Below are positions 47,901 to 60,577 of a DNA stretch of 64,000 nt, in pieces. The first letter of the stretch is position 1; each line of letters opens with the position of its first letter. Source of the stretch: Desmodesmus armatus (lineage: Eukaryota > Chlorophyta > Chlorophyceae > Sphaeropleales > Scenedesmaceae). The stretch lies in contig VIIQ02000773.1 in the NCBI GenBank assembly GCA_007449985.2, forward strand, positions 124,001 through 188,000, read 5' to 3'. The translations under genes and the position numbers were made by a program. A model generated the notes under the pieces. That model did not search any database and had not been told where the DNA came from. It worked only from the letters and a program-made list of their open reading frames with translations.

Positions 47901-50900
47901 GTTCTTCCTGCAACAGGGCTACTACGGTGGTGTGCTGAACACCGGCAATGGCGCCCTTTCAGTCAGCCGCACCACCTTCACCAACAACATTGCCTCTGCT
48001 GGAGGTCAAGGCGGTACCGTCTACTCCTTCGACCATGCAGGCGCCGACTTCACAGACTGCACTTGGTACAACAACACAGCATACCAGGGTGCGGCTGTGT
48101 ATGCGGCAACGTATGGCGGCGAAGCGGAGTGGGTCTTCACGCGCTGCAACTTCACTGCCAACACGGCCAGCCAGAGGGGCGCAGCACTGTGGTCGTCAGG
48201 AACCAACCTGACCTTTGTTGACTCTGTCATGTTGCGCAACAAAGCCCTGATGGCTGCAGGGGTGTACGCAAGCAATGCATTTACTGAACACCCGCTCAAG
48301 TTGGAAATGAGTGACTGCGTCATGCAGGGCAACGCTGCAGAGCAGTCTGCAGGCGTGGCCTGGCTAACAGGCTACAGCAACGTCAGTCTGAGCAAGTGCA
48401 GCATTGCCGGCAACCGTGCTGGCCAGTCAGCGGGAGGGCTGTACCTGCAGGACACCCGGACGCGCATCGCAGGCTGTGTGCTGAGCGGCAACAGCGCACG
48501 CTCGGCAGCGGCCTTGACGTTGCAAGGGGAGAACACCACCGTGCAGGCAATCAACTCCCGCTTTGAGGGTAATAAGGTGGGTATGCGTGCATGACTTTAC
48601 TTGAAGTGTGCTCCAAGGCCTTGTGTGTGGCTCTGTGGCTTTATGGGCAACACAGAAGAGTGCTGTGAAAAAGGGATTGTAAGATGTGTTACAAGGTGCC
48701 AGCGGTTGTCAGGTGGCTCAGGTAATGGTGTATACGATGCCCAGATGAGGCGCATCTTGTCCCCTGGAGATGTATCATCGTGGCTGCTGCAGTTGCCTGA
48801 CACCACTGTGCCCCCCTGCCCAGCAGTGTCCGCATCGCCCTGTCACTTCAATCACTGTGACAACAGGGTTGGCGGTTGTACCTACTGCTCCTAACTCATG
48901 CACCTACTGCTCCACACGTGCAGGCGACTGACCAGGCCGGTGCATGCCTTCTGATGGCGGGTTCGTCCCTTGCACTGTCGCGGACAGTGTTCAGCAACAA
49001 CAGCGCCAGCACAGCAGGCGGTGCAGTGTCGGTGCTAGATGGCGCCAAGCTGTCCTGCAGCTCCCGCTGCAACTTCAGCACCAACAGCGCAGCACTGGGG
49101 GGTGCCATCGCAGCGCACTCCTCCTCCGTCAGCCTCACTGACACTGTGCTAGAGAGGAATACAGCCCCTGCAGAACTAGTCACAGCCACGTTCAGCAACC
49201 AGCTCCAGCGAGCTGGCTGCGGCGGTGCAGTGTTTGCCGCCAATGCCTCCCTGTCCCTCAGCAGGAGCAGCCTGCAGGACAACAGGGCAGAGGCCTGGGG
49301 TGGCGCCCTGCAGCTGCTGTCCAGCACAGCGAGTCTGGCGGGCACCAAGCTCACTGGCAACAGGGCAGCAGCGGCTGCGACAAGCAGCACAGCAGGTGCG
49401 AACGCCACGGGGGCAGCTACCGCCAGCAGGACGACAACTGCAGGAGGAGCCATCCTTGCGGGTCTGCTGCCTGTTGCAGGCAATGGCACCAAGCAGGCTC
49501 AGCTGCTGTTGCAGGACTGTGTCCTCAGCAGCAACACAGCCGGCTTTGGCGGGGCTGTTGCAGCTGTGGATGTTGCTGCGGACGTGCAACAAGCGCCTGC
49601 AGTAGCCACAGGTGTGCAAACGCCCGCAGAGCCGCTCAGCATCGTGCTGTCAGGCAGTTCCTTCAGCAACAACGCAGCAGGTGTTTCAGGCGGGGCGGTT
49701 TTCACCAGCCTGCCCAGCGCGTCCCTGACCCTGAACAACAGCAAGGTCAGCAGCAACACTGCGGTGGAGGGCGGCGGCGGCATTGCAGCAGTCACTCCTG
49801 CTGCGGTGGATTTGGTCGGCAGCAGCGTCAGCGGCAACCAAGCAGCTTTCTGCGCCGGCATGCTGCTGGACACTCCTGCACGCGCCTCTGCCGTGCGCAG
49901 CAGCAGGTTTGAGCGCAACGTGGCGATGCAGCAGCTGGGCGACAGCAGCAGCTTTGGGCAGCTCCCCCGATGGAATAGCAGTGGCAGCGGAGGTGGCATG
50001 TGCATCATCCCTGGGGCCCAGTGGCAGTCACACAGTCAACCATCACACAAAACATGGCCCTGCATGGAGGTAAGCTGGGGCCTGAGCTGAGAAAGGTCGA
50101 GCTTGATTGGGTGGATGCACCAGTATGAGTGTGCAGATGCTAGGGCAGGAATTTGTACGAGCTCGTAATCACGTCTAGCTTCTGTGCTGACTGTGCGATG
50201 CGGTTTCTTGTGGGCTCCACTGAGCGCATGCATGTTCAAGCACCATCACAGCCTGTACAAGCAGCAAACCAACTGCACGTGCTGCAGCTCCTGCTGACAT
50301 ACGTGTGCCCTAGTTGACAGGTTTGCCAGCGCGCCTTTTAACGAACTTACTCCCTCCGTGGCTCCGTCCTTTTCCTGCTTACTTGCCTGCCGCTTGCGCC
50401 CTGCAGCTGGTATGTTTGTGCAGGACTGTGTTTCACGCAAGGGCGCACCTGCTAGCAGTGAGGACATGCACATTGAGAAGCTTGAGAGCACCACCAGCGC
50501 TGGCCGCAACGACTGCCGTGTGTCAATCGGCTCCCAGACAGTCATCAGCGGCAACAGGCAGCAGGCAGGGGGCTCAGGAAGCTCCCTGTACACCACAGAC
50601 ACGGCTGCCGTCGCTGTGGCTCCCGGCGCGCGTGCAGGGCGGGTGTCCAACCGCAGCAGCAGTGTCATCACAGAGGCGGGAGGCCCCACAGACTCCCTGG
50701 CAGCGAAGCCGGATGCTGTGCTGGGGGGCTTCCAGGAGCTGCACAGCAGCAAGCGCCAGGGCGGTGTGCTGCTGGTTGAGTCTGGCTCCAAGCTGCCTGC
50801 TGTGCAGCTGCGGCTGGTGGACCAGCTGGGCCAGCCGCTGCCGCCCAGCCTGCTGCAGCAGCTGACCTTCAAGGCCCAGGCTGCAGCCACCCACAGCAAC

Positions 50901-53900
50901 AGCCGCTCAGACACCAACCTGCTGGGTGTCACCAGCGTGGTGCCGGCCGCCAACAGCAGCGGCAGCTCCAGCCAGGTCAGTTTTGACTGGCTGGAGCTGC
51001 AGGGTGCGCCGGGGGAGACCCTGAACGTGTCGTTTGCTGTGCTGGAGGCCCCTGAGGTGCGGCCAGCAGTGGTGCAGGTGCAGCTCAAGGAGTGCACAGC
51101 AGGGCAGGCAGTGCTGCGCGGGAGCCGCCCAGACCTGTACGCAGGCTGCACCAACTGCACCAACCCGCTGTTCAGCTTTGACCCAGCAGCGCCGCAGTGC
51201 AGCACCTGCCCGCCACCCGGCACCTACAGCGTCTGTAGCAGCGACGTGCTCACGCCCGCGGACGGCTACTGGCAGTCACACCCGCGCAGTGCACAGCTGC
51301 TGCAGTGCCCCAACCCAGCCGCATGCAGTAGGTCTCCGGCAGCAGCAGCACAACTGGCAGCAGAGTCAGCCGCGTTTGCTGCTGCAGCCCCCAGCACAGC
51401 AGCTGCAGGACAGAATCAGCGCGGCCTGCTGCAGACAGGAGGGCAGAGCAGCCAGCAGGAGCAGCAGGAGGCTGCAGCGTACCAGCAGCTGCAGTGTGCA
51501 GACGGTTACACGGGCAACCTGTGCAGCAACTGTGACCGCAGCAGCAGGGTGTCACAGACGCTGTCCCACTCCTGCAAGTCCTGCGGTGTGAGCAGGGCCG
51601 GCAGCATTGCGCTGTTTGTGCTGCTGCGTCTGTTTGACCTGTCGGTGGTGCTGCTGTCAGTGTTCTTAGTGTTCAAGGAGCGGCAGCGCCGGAACATGGC
51701 AGCAAACGGCGGCCTGGTCACAGCAGCCAGCATCAGAGCAGCCATGCAGCAGGGCACAGTGGTCAAGGCTGCACCAGGTATGTAGCTTGAACATGTATGC
51801 CATGGCTGTTAGTGCGCCTGTAGTGTCACTCTATACGATCGCTTGTGTGGTTCTCGCAGCGCATGTATGCACTCAGAGTCTGCCTGCCTGCCCGCTACCA
51901 AAGGATTCACACATGCCTTCAACATACATCACAGATTGCCATGCTTTGCTGTACAAGGTGGTCTGCTGCCTGAAAGAGGGCTCCTCACTCGCCTGATTGT
52001 TGTGTTGTGCAGTGAGTACTGGACCTGCGGAGACCACAGTGTCAGATGCGCCTACAAGTAATGCTGCAGACACCACTGGCATCGACACCTTCCTGCAGCT
52101 GTTCATCGAGTTCATGCAGCTGCTGTCCATCTTCCGCCTGACGCGCATCAGTGTTGTGTGGCGCTCTGCGGCTGAGGCTGTGCTGCTGGCCATGTCCATC
52201 GCACCCATCAGCTCATATGGCTGGGTCTCATTCGAGTGCCTGCTCAGGGAGGGACTCAGCCCACAGCAGTACGCACTGGACAGCACCCTCGCCAGCACAT
52301 TCATACCAGGTGCGCACGGCCCATGCGCTTTCTGGCATGCATGCAGTCATGCCGCGCTGATGTGTTGTTGCGCCCTGCATGCATAAAGCAGATGTGACAG
52401 GGCAACTGACATACATTACAAACTTCTGTCACAGTATCTTACACACTGTGTATTACGGCATCTTGTTTTTGCACTGCAGTGGCCCTTGTGTGCGTGGTGT
52501 GCGCTATCGTGCTTGCACAGTGTGTGCGCCAAGCAAGACGGCTGCGCTACCCCCTCAAGGACTACCCTGCTCTGGCGCCTGAGATGCTGCTGGCAGCAGT
52601 AAAAGCTGTAGCTTACGGGTGAGTTGCAGTTGCATCACCCTTGTATGAAGTTGACTTGGATTGCGACACATCTGAAGATGCATGATGCCGATGCTGCGTT
52701 TGCCAGTCACCACCAGTAAATCAGCATCTCAACAGGAGCATCTGACCTTTGTCAACAGCAGTGACAACGGAAATTTTGCGCAGAAGGTTTACAGATGCTG
52801 AACGGGTGTGACTGCGCTTCCCTCCCTGCCGCTGCTGCTTGTCTTTTGTGTGCTGCAGCTACCCTGTCGTAGTTGCGTCTGTGCTGGGCCTCTTTTCCTG
52901 CAAGCAGCTGAACAGTTCCGCCACAGTGCCTGGGGAGGTGAATGCAGCAGTGGGCAACTTCTGGAACAGGGTGAGCACTTCATGCTTGCTTGACAGCAGC
53001 CAGGGTCAGGTACCCCATAAACCGTCCCCACCCTGCATATCAACCACTGCTTGCTCGACCGCAACCAGCGATCGTAGTTTGCGCACAATGGCAGCATGGT
53101 GTGTGTGGGTGCTTTGTGATGGAAGGTGGCGAATCACTCCAGGGAGGATGCTTTGTACTGATCATCACGGCACAGTCGCAACATATCAATGGCCTACTCA
53201 GGATTGAGCCCAAGATTGAATATTGCTTTGGCAAGCCGTTGCTTGCCGTTGCCTTGCTGGCTGGGTGCCGCTTTCGCTGCCGCCACTCCTGTCACTGCTC
53301 CTGTCACTGCTCCTGTCACTGCTGCTGCTACTGCTGCTGCTTGCAGGACCTGGACACGGTGTGCTTCCAGGGCACGCACCTGACCTACGCCCTGGCAGTG
53401 GGGGTGCCCATGCTGCTGCTGATCGCCTTCTACCCCCTGGTGCAGCTTCTGCTGCTGTCGCGCCAGGCCCGTAGGCAGCCGGACGGCCTTGCCGACGTGT
53501 CCTTCTGGGCGAACTACAGCATGCTGTACCAGGACTACAAGCAGCACATGTACCTGTGGGGCAGCGTGCGGGACCTGCGGCAGCTGCTGCTGGTGGCTGT
53601 AGTGGTGGTGCTGCAGCCCTACCCCGTGCAAGTGCAGATGGTTGGTGGCTGGGTGCTGAGCCTGGCACTGCTGCTGAGCCATGTGTCGTTGCTGCCCTTC
53701 AGGACAGCTCTACTCAACGGGCTGCAGACGGTCATGCTCGCAGCTGTTTCGTTCACGTTCTATGCGAGCGTGCTGTCCAGCGTGGCCGGGTTTCCTGCCA
53801 AGGGCTCAACCGCGTTGCAGTACATCGCGATCGTGCTCAACCTGCTGGTCGCACTGGTGCTGTTGGCCGTGCTGATATGGCGGGCACGCCTGTGGCTTGA

Positions 53901-54366
53901 CTTCGACAAGGACGGCAAGGTATCGTGGGCTGACGTGAAGCACTCGTTGCAGTCGGGTGGCGAGACCACGACGACTGTGCTGAAGCGGATGGCTTCTACG
54001 TTGACCTCGGCTGCCTCTGTTCGAAGCCCCAGCATTGCTGGCAGGAGCAAGGTTCCTGCACGTCCTGTTGCTTCTGCAGCGTCCAGCAAAATCCCTGCCG
54101 TGAGGTTCAAGGACCCAGCCCACAATCTTCCGCCTGTGGACAGTCAGTGCCTGGATGGGTTTGCGTCTGGCGACACGCTGGCTCCTGTGAACTCGGCACA
54201 ACTTGACTCCAACATGCACTGCCTCAGCACTACTACCAGCCTTGCCGTTTCCGATCCCGGCCATGGCTTCCCCGCCCCCAGCAGCAGCTTCCACATGAGC
54301 GAGCTTGCTGCTGTATGGCCCGATGTGGCAGCCGTTCCCGCAGCTTCTGGTGACGCCTCAGGCTGA
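44915..54366 (+). CDS. giant beta-helix / Cys-rich / multi-pass membrane protein, paralog C (two frameshifts)
   Basis: Twelve exons: 44915-44980, 45070-45463, 45787-46113, 46333-46964, 47321-47547, 47917-48576, 48936-50069, 50407-51777, 52013-52309, 52480-52618, 52859-52970, 53347-54366. Exon 1 is a signal peptide (MGLGPQSLVVLLVLSATCSI). Domain order follows paralog A: beta-helix coils, Cys knot, membrane spans, EF-hand-like DFDKDGKVSWAD, Ser/Ala-rich tail. Compared with A, one C is missing in exon 2 (near 45342, AAGCGGGC for AAGCCGGGC) and one in exon 7 (50017-50019, GGGCCCAG for GGGCCCCAG). Both shift the frame, yet phases elsewhere fit a 2,126-residue protein. Either the gene is a young pseudogene or the assembly lost bases in C-runs. 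Confidence 0.8.
53282..53341 (+). repeat. 12-bp repeat array at the last intron acceptor of paralog C
   Basis: CTCCTGTCACTG is repeated about three times, then grades into CTGCTG units right up to the TTGCAG acceptor at 53341-53346. The array enlarges the pyrimidine tract of this acceptor. The corresponding intron end in paralog A has a different CTG-rich sequence. Confidence 0.65.
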
Positions 54367-55337
54367 AGTTACCTTTATTTTTCGGTCTTGCAGGCTGGTC
54401 GCGGTAGGTGGCATGGTGCTTGCCCCCTTTTTTGCGCTCCATTGGTCAGGTTCTGTTGGCTCTGCCAGCAGGTTCGTTCTGCTGCCTTGTGTGTCTATAC
54501 CACGTACAGTCAGCCTGCCAGTTGCATGCCGTGCTGAACCACAGCTGAGTTGTGTGGAGCACTGCAAAAGGGTGTGTGTGTTAGTTTTTGGGACTGTTAA
54601 CACATTGTGGTCTGCCTGTTGCTTGACTTGCGTGGGCTGCACACGCACGGATGTCTCTAGGCCGTTTGAAAGGGTTGTTGAGATTGTACAGTTTTGTCAC
54701 TGCGCAGCCATGAGTGGCCAGGGCCCTCGAGAGCTCATGACAGTACCTCATCTGTTAGACTGTATCTGCACTTGGGCACTGCGTGCTGAATGCCGTGCTG
54801 TGGATGGATGATACTTGCGAGTTGGTGTGCGCCAATGTCGCAACAAGTCCCAGGGGCATGCGCACAGCCGTTGTTTCAGCGGCTCGTGTGCCGTTTGTGG
54901 ATGTCTGCAACGCAACGTCCATCCATAAGAGAGCTGCGTCCAGACGCCCCCCCCCCCACTACACCATTGTCACTCACCTCTCTGTGTCTCCTGGGCGGCC
55001 ACGGCAGGAGCACGGGGGTCCTGTTTGCACTCCTGCATGCATGGCCAATGACACCTGCGAATGCCTGGTGTGTGTCTCGCTGTGAGACAGCAAAGGGTTT
55101 GCGTGGAAGGGGAGCAAGTTTGGGCCACTGCTGCCGCACGGCGCATCATGAGGTGTCGCTTATTTGTTGTGTTAGATTTCCTTCCGACAGGCTGCCGTGC
55201 GTGGCTGCAGGTTTTTGCCTGAGCGTGGCACTCGTACGCAAGCGGTTTATGATATTGGTTGGTGGTGTGGCATAACCCGTTTCAACGGATGTTGAGTTGT
55301 GTTGAAGGGGGAAGCCTGTGCAGGCTTGGTTATGTTG

Positions 55338-55487
55338 TATGGCACCTGTGCAGGATAAAGTGTGTTGAGGTTCAGAGTGCAACGCTGGGGTGTTGACCAT
55401 GGCACCTGGACAGAATGCATGGCACCTGATGATGTATGGCACCTGTGCAAGATACAGTGTCTTGGGATTCAGAGAGCAACTCTGAGC
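55338..55487 (+). repeat. tandem duplication, period about 96 bp
   Basis: A segment beginning TATGGCACCTGTGCA and containing TTCAGAG-GCAAC-CTG appears at about 55338-55390 and again at 55434-55487. The motif ATGGCACCT also recurs between them. No coding potential is seen. Confidence 0.6.
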
Positions 55488-55602
55488 TATAGCACACTTG
55501 GTCCCAGGACTGAAGGGTTTTTGCAGGCAGCCTAGGCTGCACAGCGGGTGAATGTCCGTTTGACTAGGAGTGTGGCAGCCATTTTTCTTCAGTTTTCTTC
55601 AG

Positions 55603-55635
55603 ATGACAGCCACTGACGCTGACAGTGGCTGTCAT
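55603..55635. terminator. 13-bp perfect stem-loop (possible hairpin)
   Basis: ATGACAGCCACTG and CAGTGGCTGTCAT form a perfect 13-bp stem with a 7-nt loop. A partial third copy (GACAGTGGGTGTC) follows. The feature type is only a placeholder for a hairpin; nothing shows it ends transcription. Confidence 0.4.
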
Positions 55636-56744
55636 TTTGCCATCAGGTTGTGACAGTGGGTGTCAGATCGCCATCATGATCTGACAGGAGGATTGTCGGG
55701 TTGCGATGTTTCAAGTATGCGTACATGTGTGCAAGTGGCGCAACTGGTAGATCTGGCATGCGGAGCTTGCCATCATGATGGTTGAATTCCCCAGCTCCAG
55801 AGAGCGTTGGGAAGTGCGGTACACACCTTGTATTCACTTGCAAGGTTATCGTCATAGCCTGGGGAGGTGGTGGAAGAGGCATGTGGGCTGGCGGTGGGTG
55901 TGGATGATTTGGCATGTGGGCTTCCTGGTGCCTGCAGCTAGGAGAGTTGTGGCGGCATGTTTGTGTCTGCGGCGTTAGAGATGCTGGGGCTGACGCCAGT
56001 AATTGCGCCTGGATTTGGGCGGGAAAGGCAGTGAGTCAAGTGCGTGCGTGACGCTTTGCTGGATAGCGTGCGTCTCAATCAAATGCGTTGCACGATTGCT
56101 GTGATGGCAGCCTGAGCCGCGGCGCGCGGGGATTGTATGTTTGGCATGTGACCGGCCAGGTCTGCCTGCAAGCAAGGGCATTACTTGCGGCTGTACATGT
56201 GAACAGGCAGTGCAGCTGCGCATCTTTGCATGCCTCTGCCCAATAGATTTTTGTTGTTCCACTTCCCCAGGCTGCCTGAGGGGTGTGGTGATGCCGGTGG
56301 CAGCCTGGGCTGGTAAGCTGCCATATGTATAGGGCCACCACGTGTGTGACAGGACTGTTTGTGGTTCGACAAGCTGTATGACTGTGTCCAATCCTGCTGC
56401 GACATGTGTGCCCTCCACAGCCTCATTGGTGCAAGCGTCACCTTGAACCCCCTTGCGCAATGCTGTGGCGCTGGCGGTTGGGCCCGATTACTTGAGCACC
56501 AGTGAAGTTGCAGGGCGGCTGAGAAGCAAAAGTTTGTGTTGGGTTGGGTTGACTCAATGTGGGAGTGTTGACAGGTTCTCAAACCTTACATGTGTACATA
56601 CAATGCAGGTCGCTAGCAGTGCCTGCACACTCAAGTACTGGCACCCTTCTTTACTTATTTGAGAGTGCTACCAAGCACTTCCCCTGATTTCTGTGTCCAC
56701 TCAAGCATTGCGCAGCACACAATGGCTTGGGGAGCTGACGCAGC

Positions 56745-56778
56745 ACCTGAAGAGGCTTATGCATAAGCCTCTTCAGGT
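56745..56778. repeat. 34-bp perfect palindrome
   Basis: The sequence begins ACCTGAAGAGGCTTATG and is exactly its own reverse complement over all 34 bases, with no loop. A perfect palindrome this long is very unlikely by chance in 64 kb. It lies in an otherwise empty region. Confidence 0.9.
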
Positions 56779-59700
56779 TTCACATTTACATATGTTTCCT
56801 CTGCGTGTGCTGGACTGTGGCGCCAGCTGCCACAGAATGTGAACAGGGTGGTGGTCGATTGCGTGGAGTTGACTTTGCAGCGTGTTCCTTTAGGACTGTG
56901 AAGGCTGGCTGCACTTGCACATTGGTTGGTCTAATGGTTCTGTGTGCCTCCCCTCACTATAGCCTCTGCTCCTGGTGGAGCAACCATACGTGTACAACTC
57001 GTGGTTGCTGGGTCGCTTGTCAATTGATACATACCACTGCTGCACAGTGGCAACAAAGTTTGAGTGCTGCTTGTACATGTATCGGAACCTGTTGGGAGCC
57101 TGTTATGCATACTGCACCTGGCAGGCTGTGCTTTTGCCGTATGGCTTGCACTTCAGCGGGCGCTGTTGCGGCAGCGACTGCCGTTAACCCGGCCAACACA
57201 TGTGATCTGCTGGCGGCACTACGATGCAGGCAGTGGTGCAGGCTGGCAGTGGGAACATCTGTCTGATGGACCTCTTGCACGGCGGGCAGGTTTCAACAGA
57301 TTATGTTACAACAGAGCAGCCTTGGCGGTGTGCAGCAGCACCAAACACCATCACAGCTACAACACGTCACACCTGCTGCCACCCCTGCAGGGGTGCAGGG
57401 TGTGCAGCTGCACAGCATGCCAGCACTGAATGCGTACTCTGCACACCAACACCTGTGACACATGTGGGCAGCGTCAAACAGGTATGCCAGTACTGTACCA
57501 CCCTCCCTCAACTTGCACGGCAGCCAGTGCTGCTGTGGTGGCAGCACTCACACGATGCGCACAGTGCAACACGCAGGCAACGGCCCCATGAGGGCCAGCA
57601 CAGTGCCGCTTGTGTGCTGAGTATAACCTTGGGACCAACAAAAACTCACAATCGATTGACCATGACCGTCCACAGGAGTGGCGCCTAGCAACTCACAACA
57701 ATGACAGTATTTGCTGCTCCCAGCAATGTGTGACCCTCTGGCAAATGTGTGACTCTCTGTGAGTCAGCTTGTCAAGCTTTAGTGGGTCCAACCATCAGGA
57801 CCCAAGCCAACATGCAGGCTGCTGCATGTTGCACAGCCCTTGGGCTGGGGCCATAGCGCTACAGGACCAGACTCAGGTGCCCTGGGACCATTTGCGGTAC
57901 AGGAGTACCAGCAACACCACCAGACCACAGCCACTTGTTGAGTTGGTCAAAACACAAGTGGACTTGGATGCTGCCGTCAGACATGAGTGACAACACACCA
58001 CACAAGGAGCCAACCCCTGATCGCAAACCCAGCAAGCCTTCAAATTGGGTAGCCACCAGTGCTGCACCTACACTGTAAGCTGCTGGCAGCACCCACGTCA
58101 CGTTGACAAAGAATGAGGCCACATCTAATGACAGATTGCACACACAACGCCCATGCCAAGCAATGGCTTGACTGGTCACAGACAGGTAAAAAACACCAGC
58201 CAGGCCTCACTGATTGGCCAGGCAGCTACCATCCCACACAAGCGCGAGCACTCCAAGCAGCAGCAAGGGGTGCGATCAAGTTGGCATGCCGACCGGCTCT
58301 GCGCCAACCATGCAAAAGCAGGTGCAGTCACCCAACAAATGCACACACCATGCATGACATGTGAGGCCTTCCCCTCAGAGAAACCACGCCCTTACCTGAC
58401 CGCTTAGCTATATTGCAAGGCCCAAAGAACAATCCTTGAATCATCCCATAGAAGCATCAACGCCACTTCAGGGGCGGTCAGTGGTTGATGCGGCTGTGTG
58501 CACACCTTCAAACACAGCATGTGGGCAATGGCCTCAGCATGCATGTGGTGCCCTGCTGCCTTGAAGACAACAACAATCAACTCTCCCAGAACCTTTCCTA
58601 CAGCTTGGCAGGAGCCCTACCAATACCCAAAGCACCAAGCACCTGCAAAGATAATCACAGAATTGCACTGGTACAACAAGCCCCGCACCACTTCGGCATG
58701 CAGCCAGCAATGGCGCGCTTGTTGAAGCAGCTTGCTGCTTGAAGACATAACCCTGTGCATGTGTGTCAGCAACACACTCCGATGGCTGCACCAATCTGTG
58801 CCTGGCTGACTGGAGGCTATAATTGACGGACAGAAATGCCGCTTCTACAGCACCAGGGTGGCAACTGCTGTCGACCCCACAGCCATTGCAAGCATGCTGC
58901 TGTCTTGCAGTCCAGACCAGCTGCTGCTGGGTGACCTCCTGAGCAATTGAGGTACTGCAACAGCAGCAGCATCCAACTGATCACAACTGCATCGTACCAC
59001 ACTGTTGACTACTCGCACACCGTCGACACTGCACTGCCAGCCCACCAGCGTCACTGGGCGGGAACATGCATGCATCGCAACACACATCACAACCCACAGC
59101 CGCACACACACGCCCGCACGTCCTTGACACTAGTATAACCCAACACACAAGAGCTTGCATGTATCCAAGTACTCCATCTGTCGACACACTAGCCAACTTA
59201 GGGCCGACAAGGTGGTGCCCAGAGGCCTGCACTCAAAGCTGGTGCCTTGCTGTGGATCACCTCTGCACAAGCACCACCTCGGCACCAGCCAAACTGACGA
59301 CACACCCTTGCTCTAACAGCGTGCATCTGCAGCTCACCACCACTCACTCACAGGCCCGCCCAACTACAGGACATCCCCCAAGCTGGTGCTGTGAGACCGC
59401 GAGACATAGACAGCACACGCTCTGCAGCACTCTACCAGCATAGGAACCATTCCTTCCCCCAAGTGGTATCCATGCGCTACACAGTTGCGCCACCCACACC
59501 TCACCCTGCTACTGCCTCCTCCCCGAGGGGCCAGCACATGTTTCAGTGCTGGGAGTCAAACAATCCTGCACCCCGCATTGTGAATTGCCGACAATACCAT
59601 TGTGGCCGCCGCGATACCCACCCGGCCACGCCAGGTGCCCGACCTCACCCAGTGTTGCTGGCGAAGCTCATGCCATACGACCGCAAAGTCAGCACCGGCC

Positions 59701-60577
59701 CAGCACAGCCCAGTGGGCCACTGCTCCACAGGCGAATACACTGACATACACTCAGGCAACGCCCTCACGATAATGTGTCAGCAGAGGATGCCACTGGCAG
59801 CAAATGTGCAACGCCACACCCAGCCCAATGCACGTGCGACGGCACCAAACAGCGGACTGCTTGCATGCTTGCCTGACAGTGCTAGCCTTGCTGTCTGCTG
59901 TCACCAGCACTGGGCTACCAGTATGCATGCTGGGCTTGCCGACAAACACCACAGCTTGCCTTCAAATTCCACATAGGACCCCTGTCAAACGCTGCAGGCG
60001 CAACAGCAATGTGCTGCAAACAGCAATGCGCTGCAAACACCAGTGAGCAAGCATCTCCAACACCCACCCTCAGCTGAGAGTGCGCACACACTGCTCTCTA
60101 CTTGGAACAGCCAGAGTGGAGCAAGCAACAGCCGCATACACACCAGCGGCCCTCGCAACACCTACGCTGTGCATTCACAACACCCTTGTCAACCCCCAGC
60201 GTTGCCAGCGTCGCCGCTGCTGCCGCCCTGCTGCTGCTCCGCCTCGATTCATGCGAGGGCTGGCTCCTTCTCTGCTGCTGGTGCTGCCGCCATCAGCTCC
60301 CGAGCTGCTGCCACCTCAGCCCCAGCCACACGTGACACCTCATTGGGATGAGGGATGATCTGCATCGCATGGTCAGCATGGTCAGCACGAACACTTGCAT
60401 GGTCAGCACAGACAGAAAGCACCACTTGCGGTTGTAGCAGCAAAATCAAAACCAAAGCAGGAACAGTCCTAGTAATGCCGCTTGAGCGCTGTCAGCACCT
60501 GCCTGATTCCCAAAAGTAAAGCCTCCTAGGTTGATACAAAGCACGAGCTAGCCTCCTAGGTTGATACATAGCACGAG

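Larger units (their letters stand above)
54367..60577. other. intergenic, no confident gene
   Basis: I find no exon chain with matching phases in these 6.2 kb. Weakly protein-like plus-strand frames exist at 56962-57187 (EQPYVYNSWLLGRLSIDTYH) and 57224-57480 (Cys-rich), without starts or convincing junctions. Palindromes and a tandem duplication inside the region are listed separately. A 13-C run lies near 54950. Confidence 0.4.

Noticed and set aside
55736..55791. tRNA-like A box (TGGCGCAACTGGTAGA) and B box (GGTTGAATTCC)
   Set aside because: No cloverleaf with a plausible acceptor stem or anticodon arm could be drawn; at best a degenerate SINE head.
56962..57480. Weakly protein-like plus-strand frames (EQPYVYNSWLLGRLS and a Cys-rich stretch)
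   Set aside because: There is a possible acceptor before the first, but no start, donor phases or homology that would support a gene.
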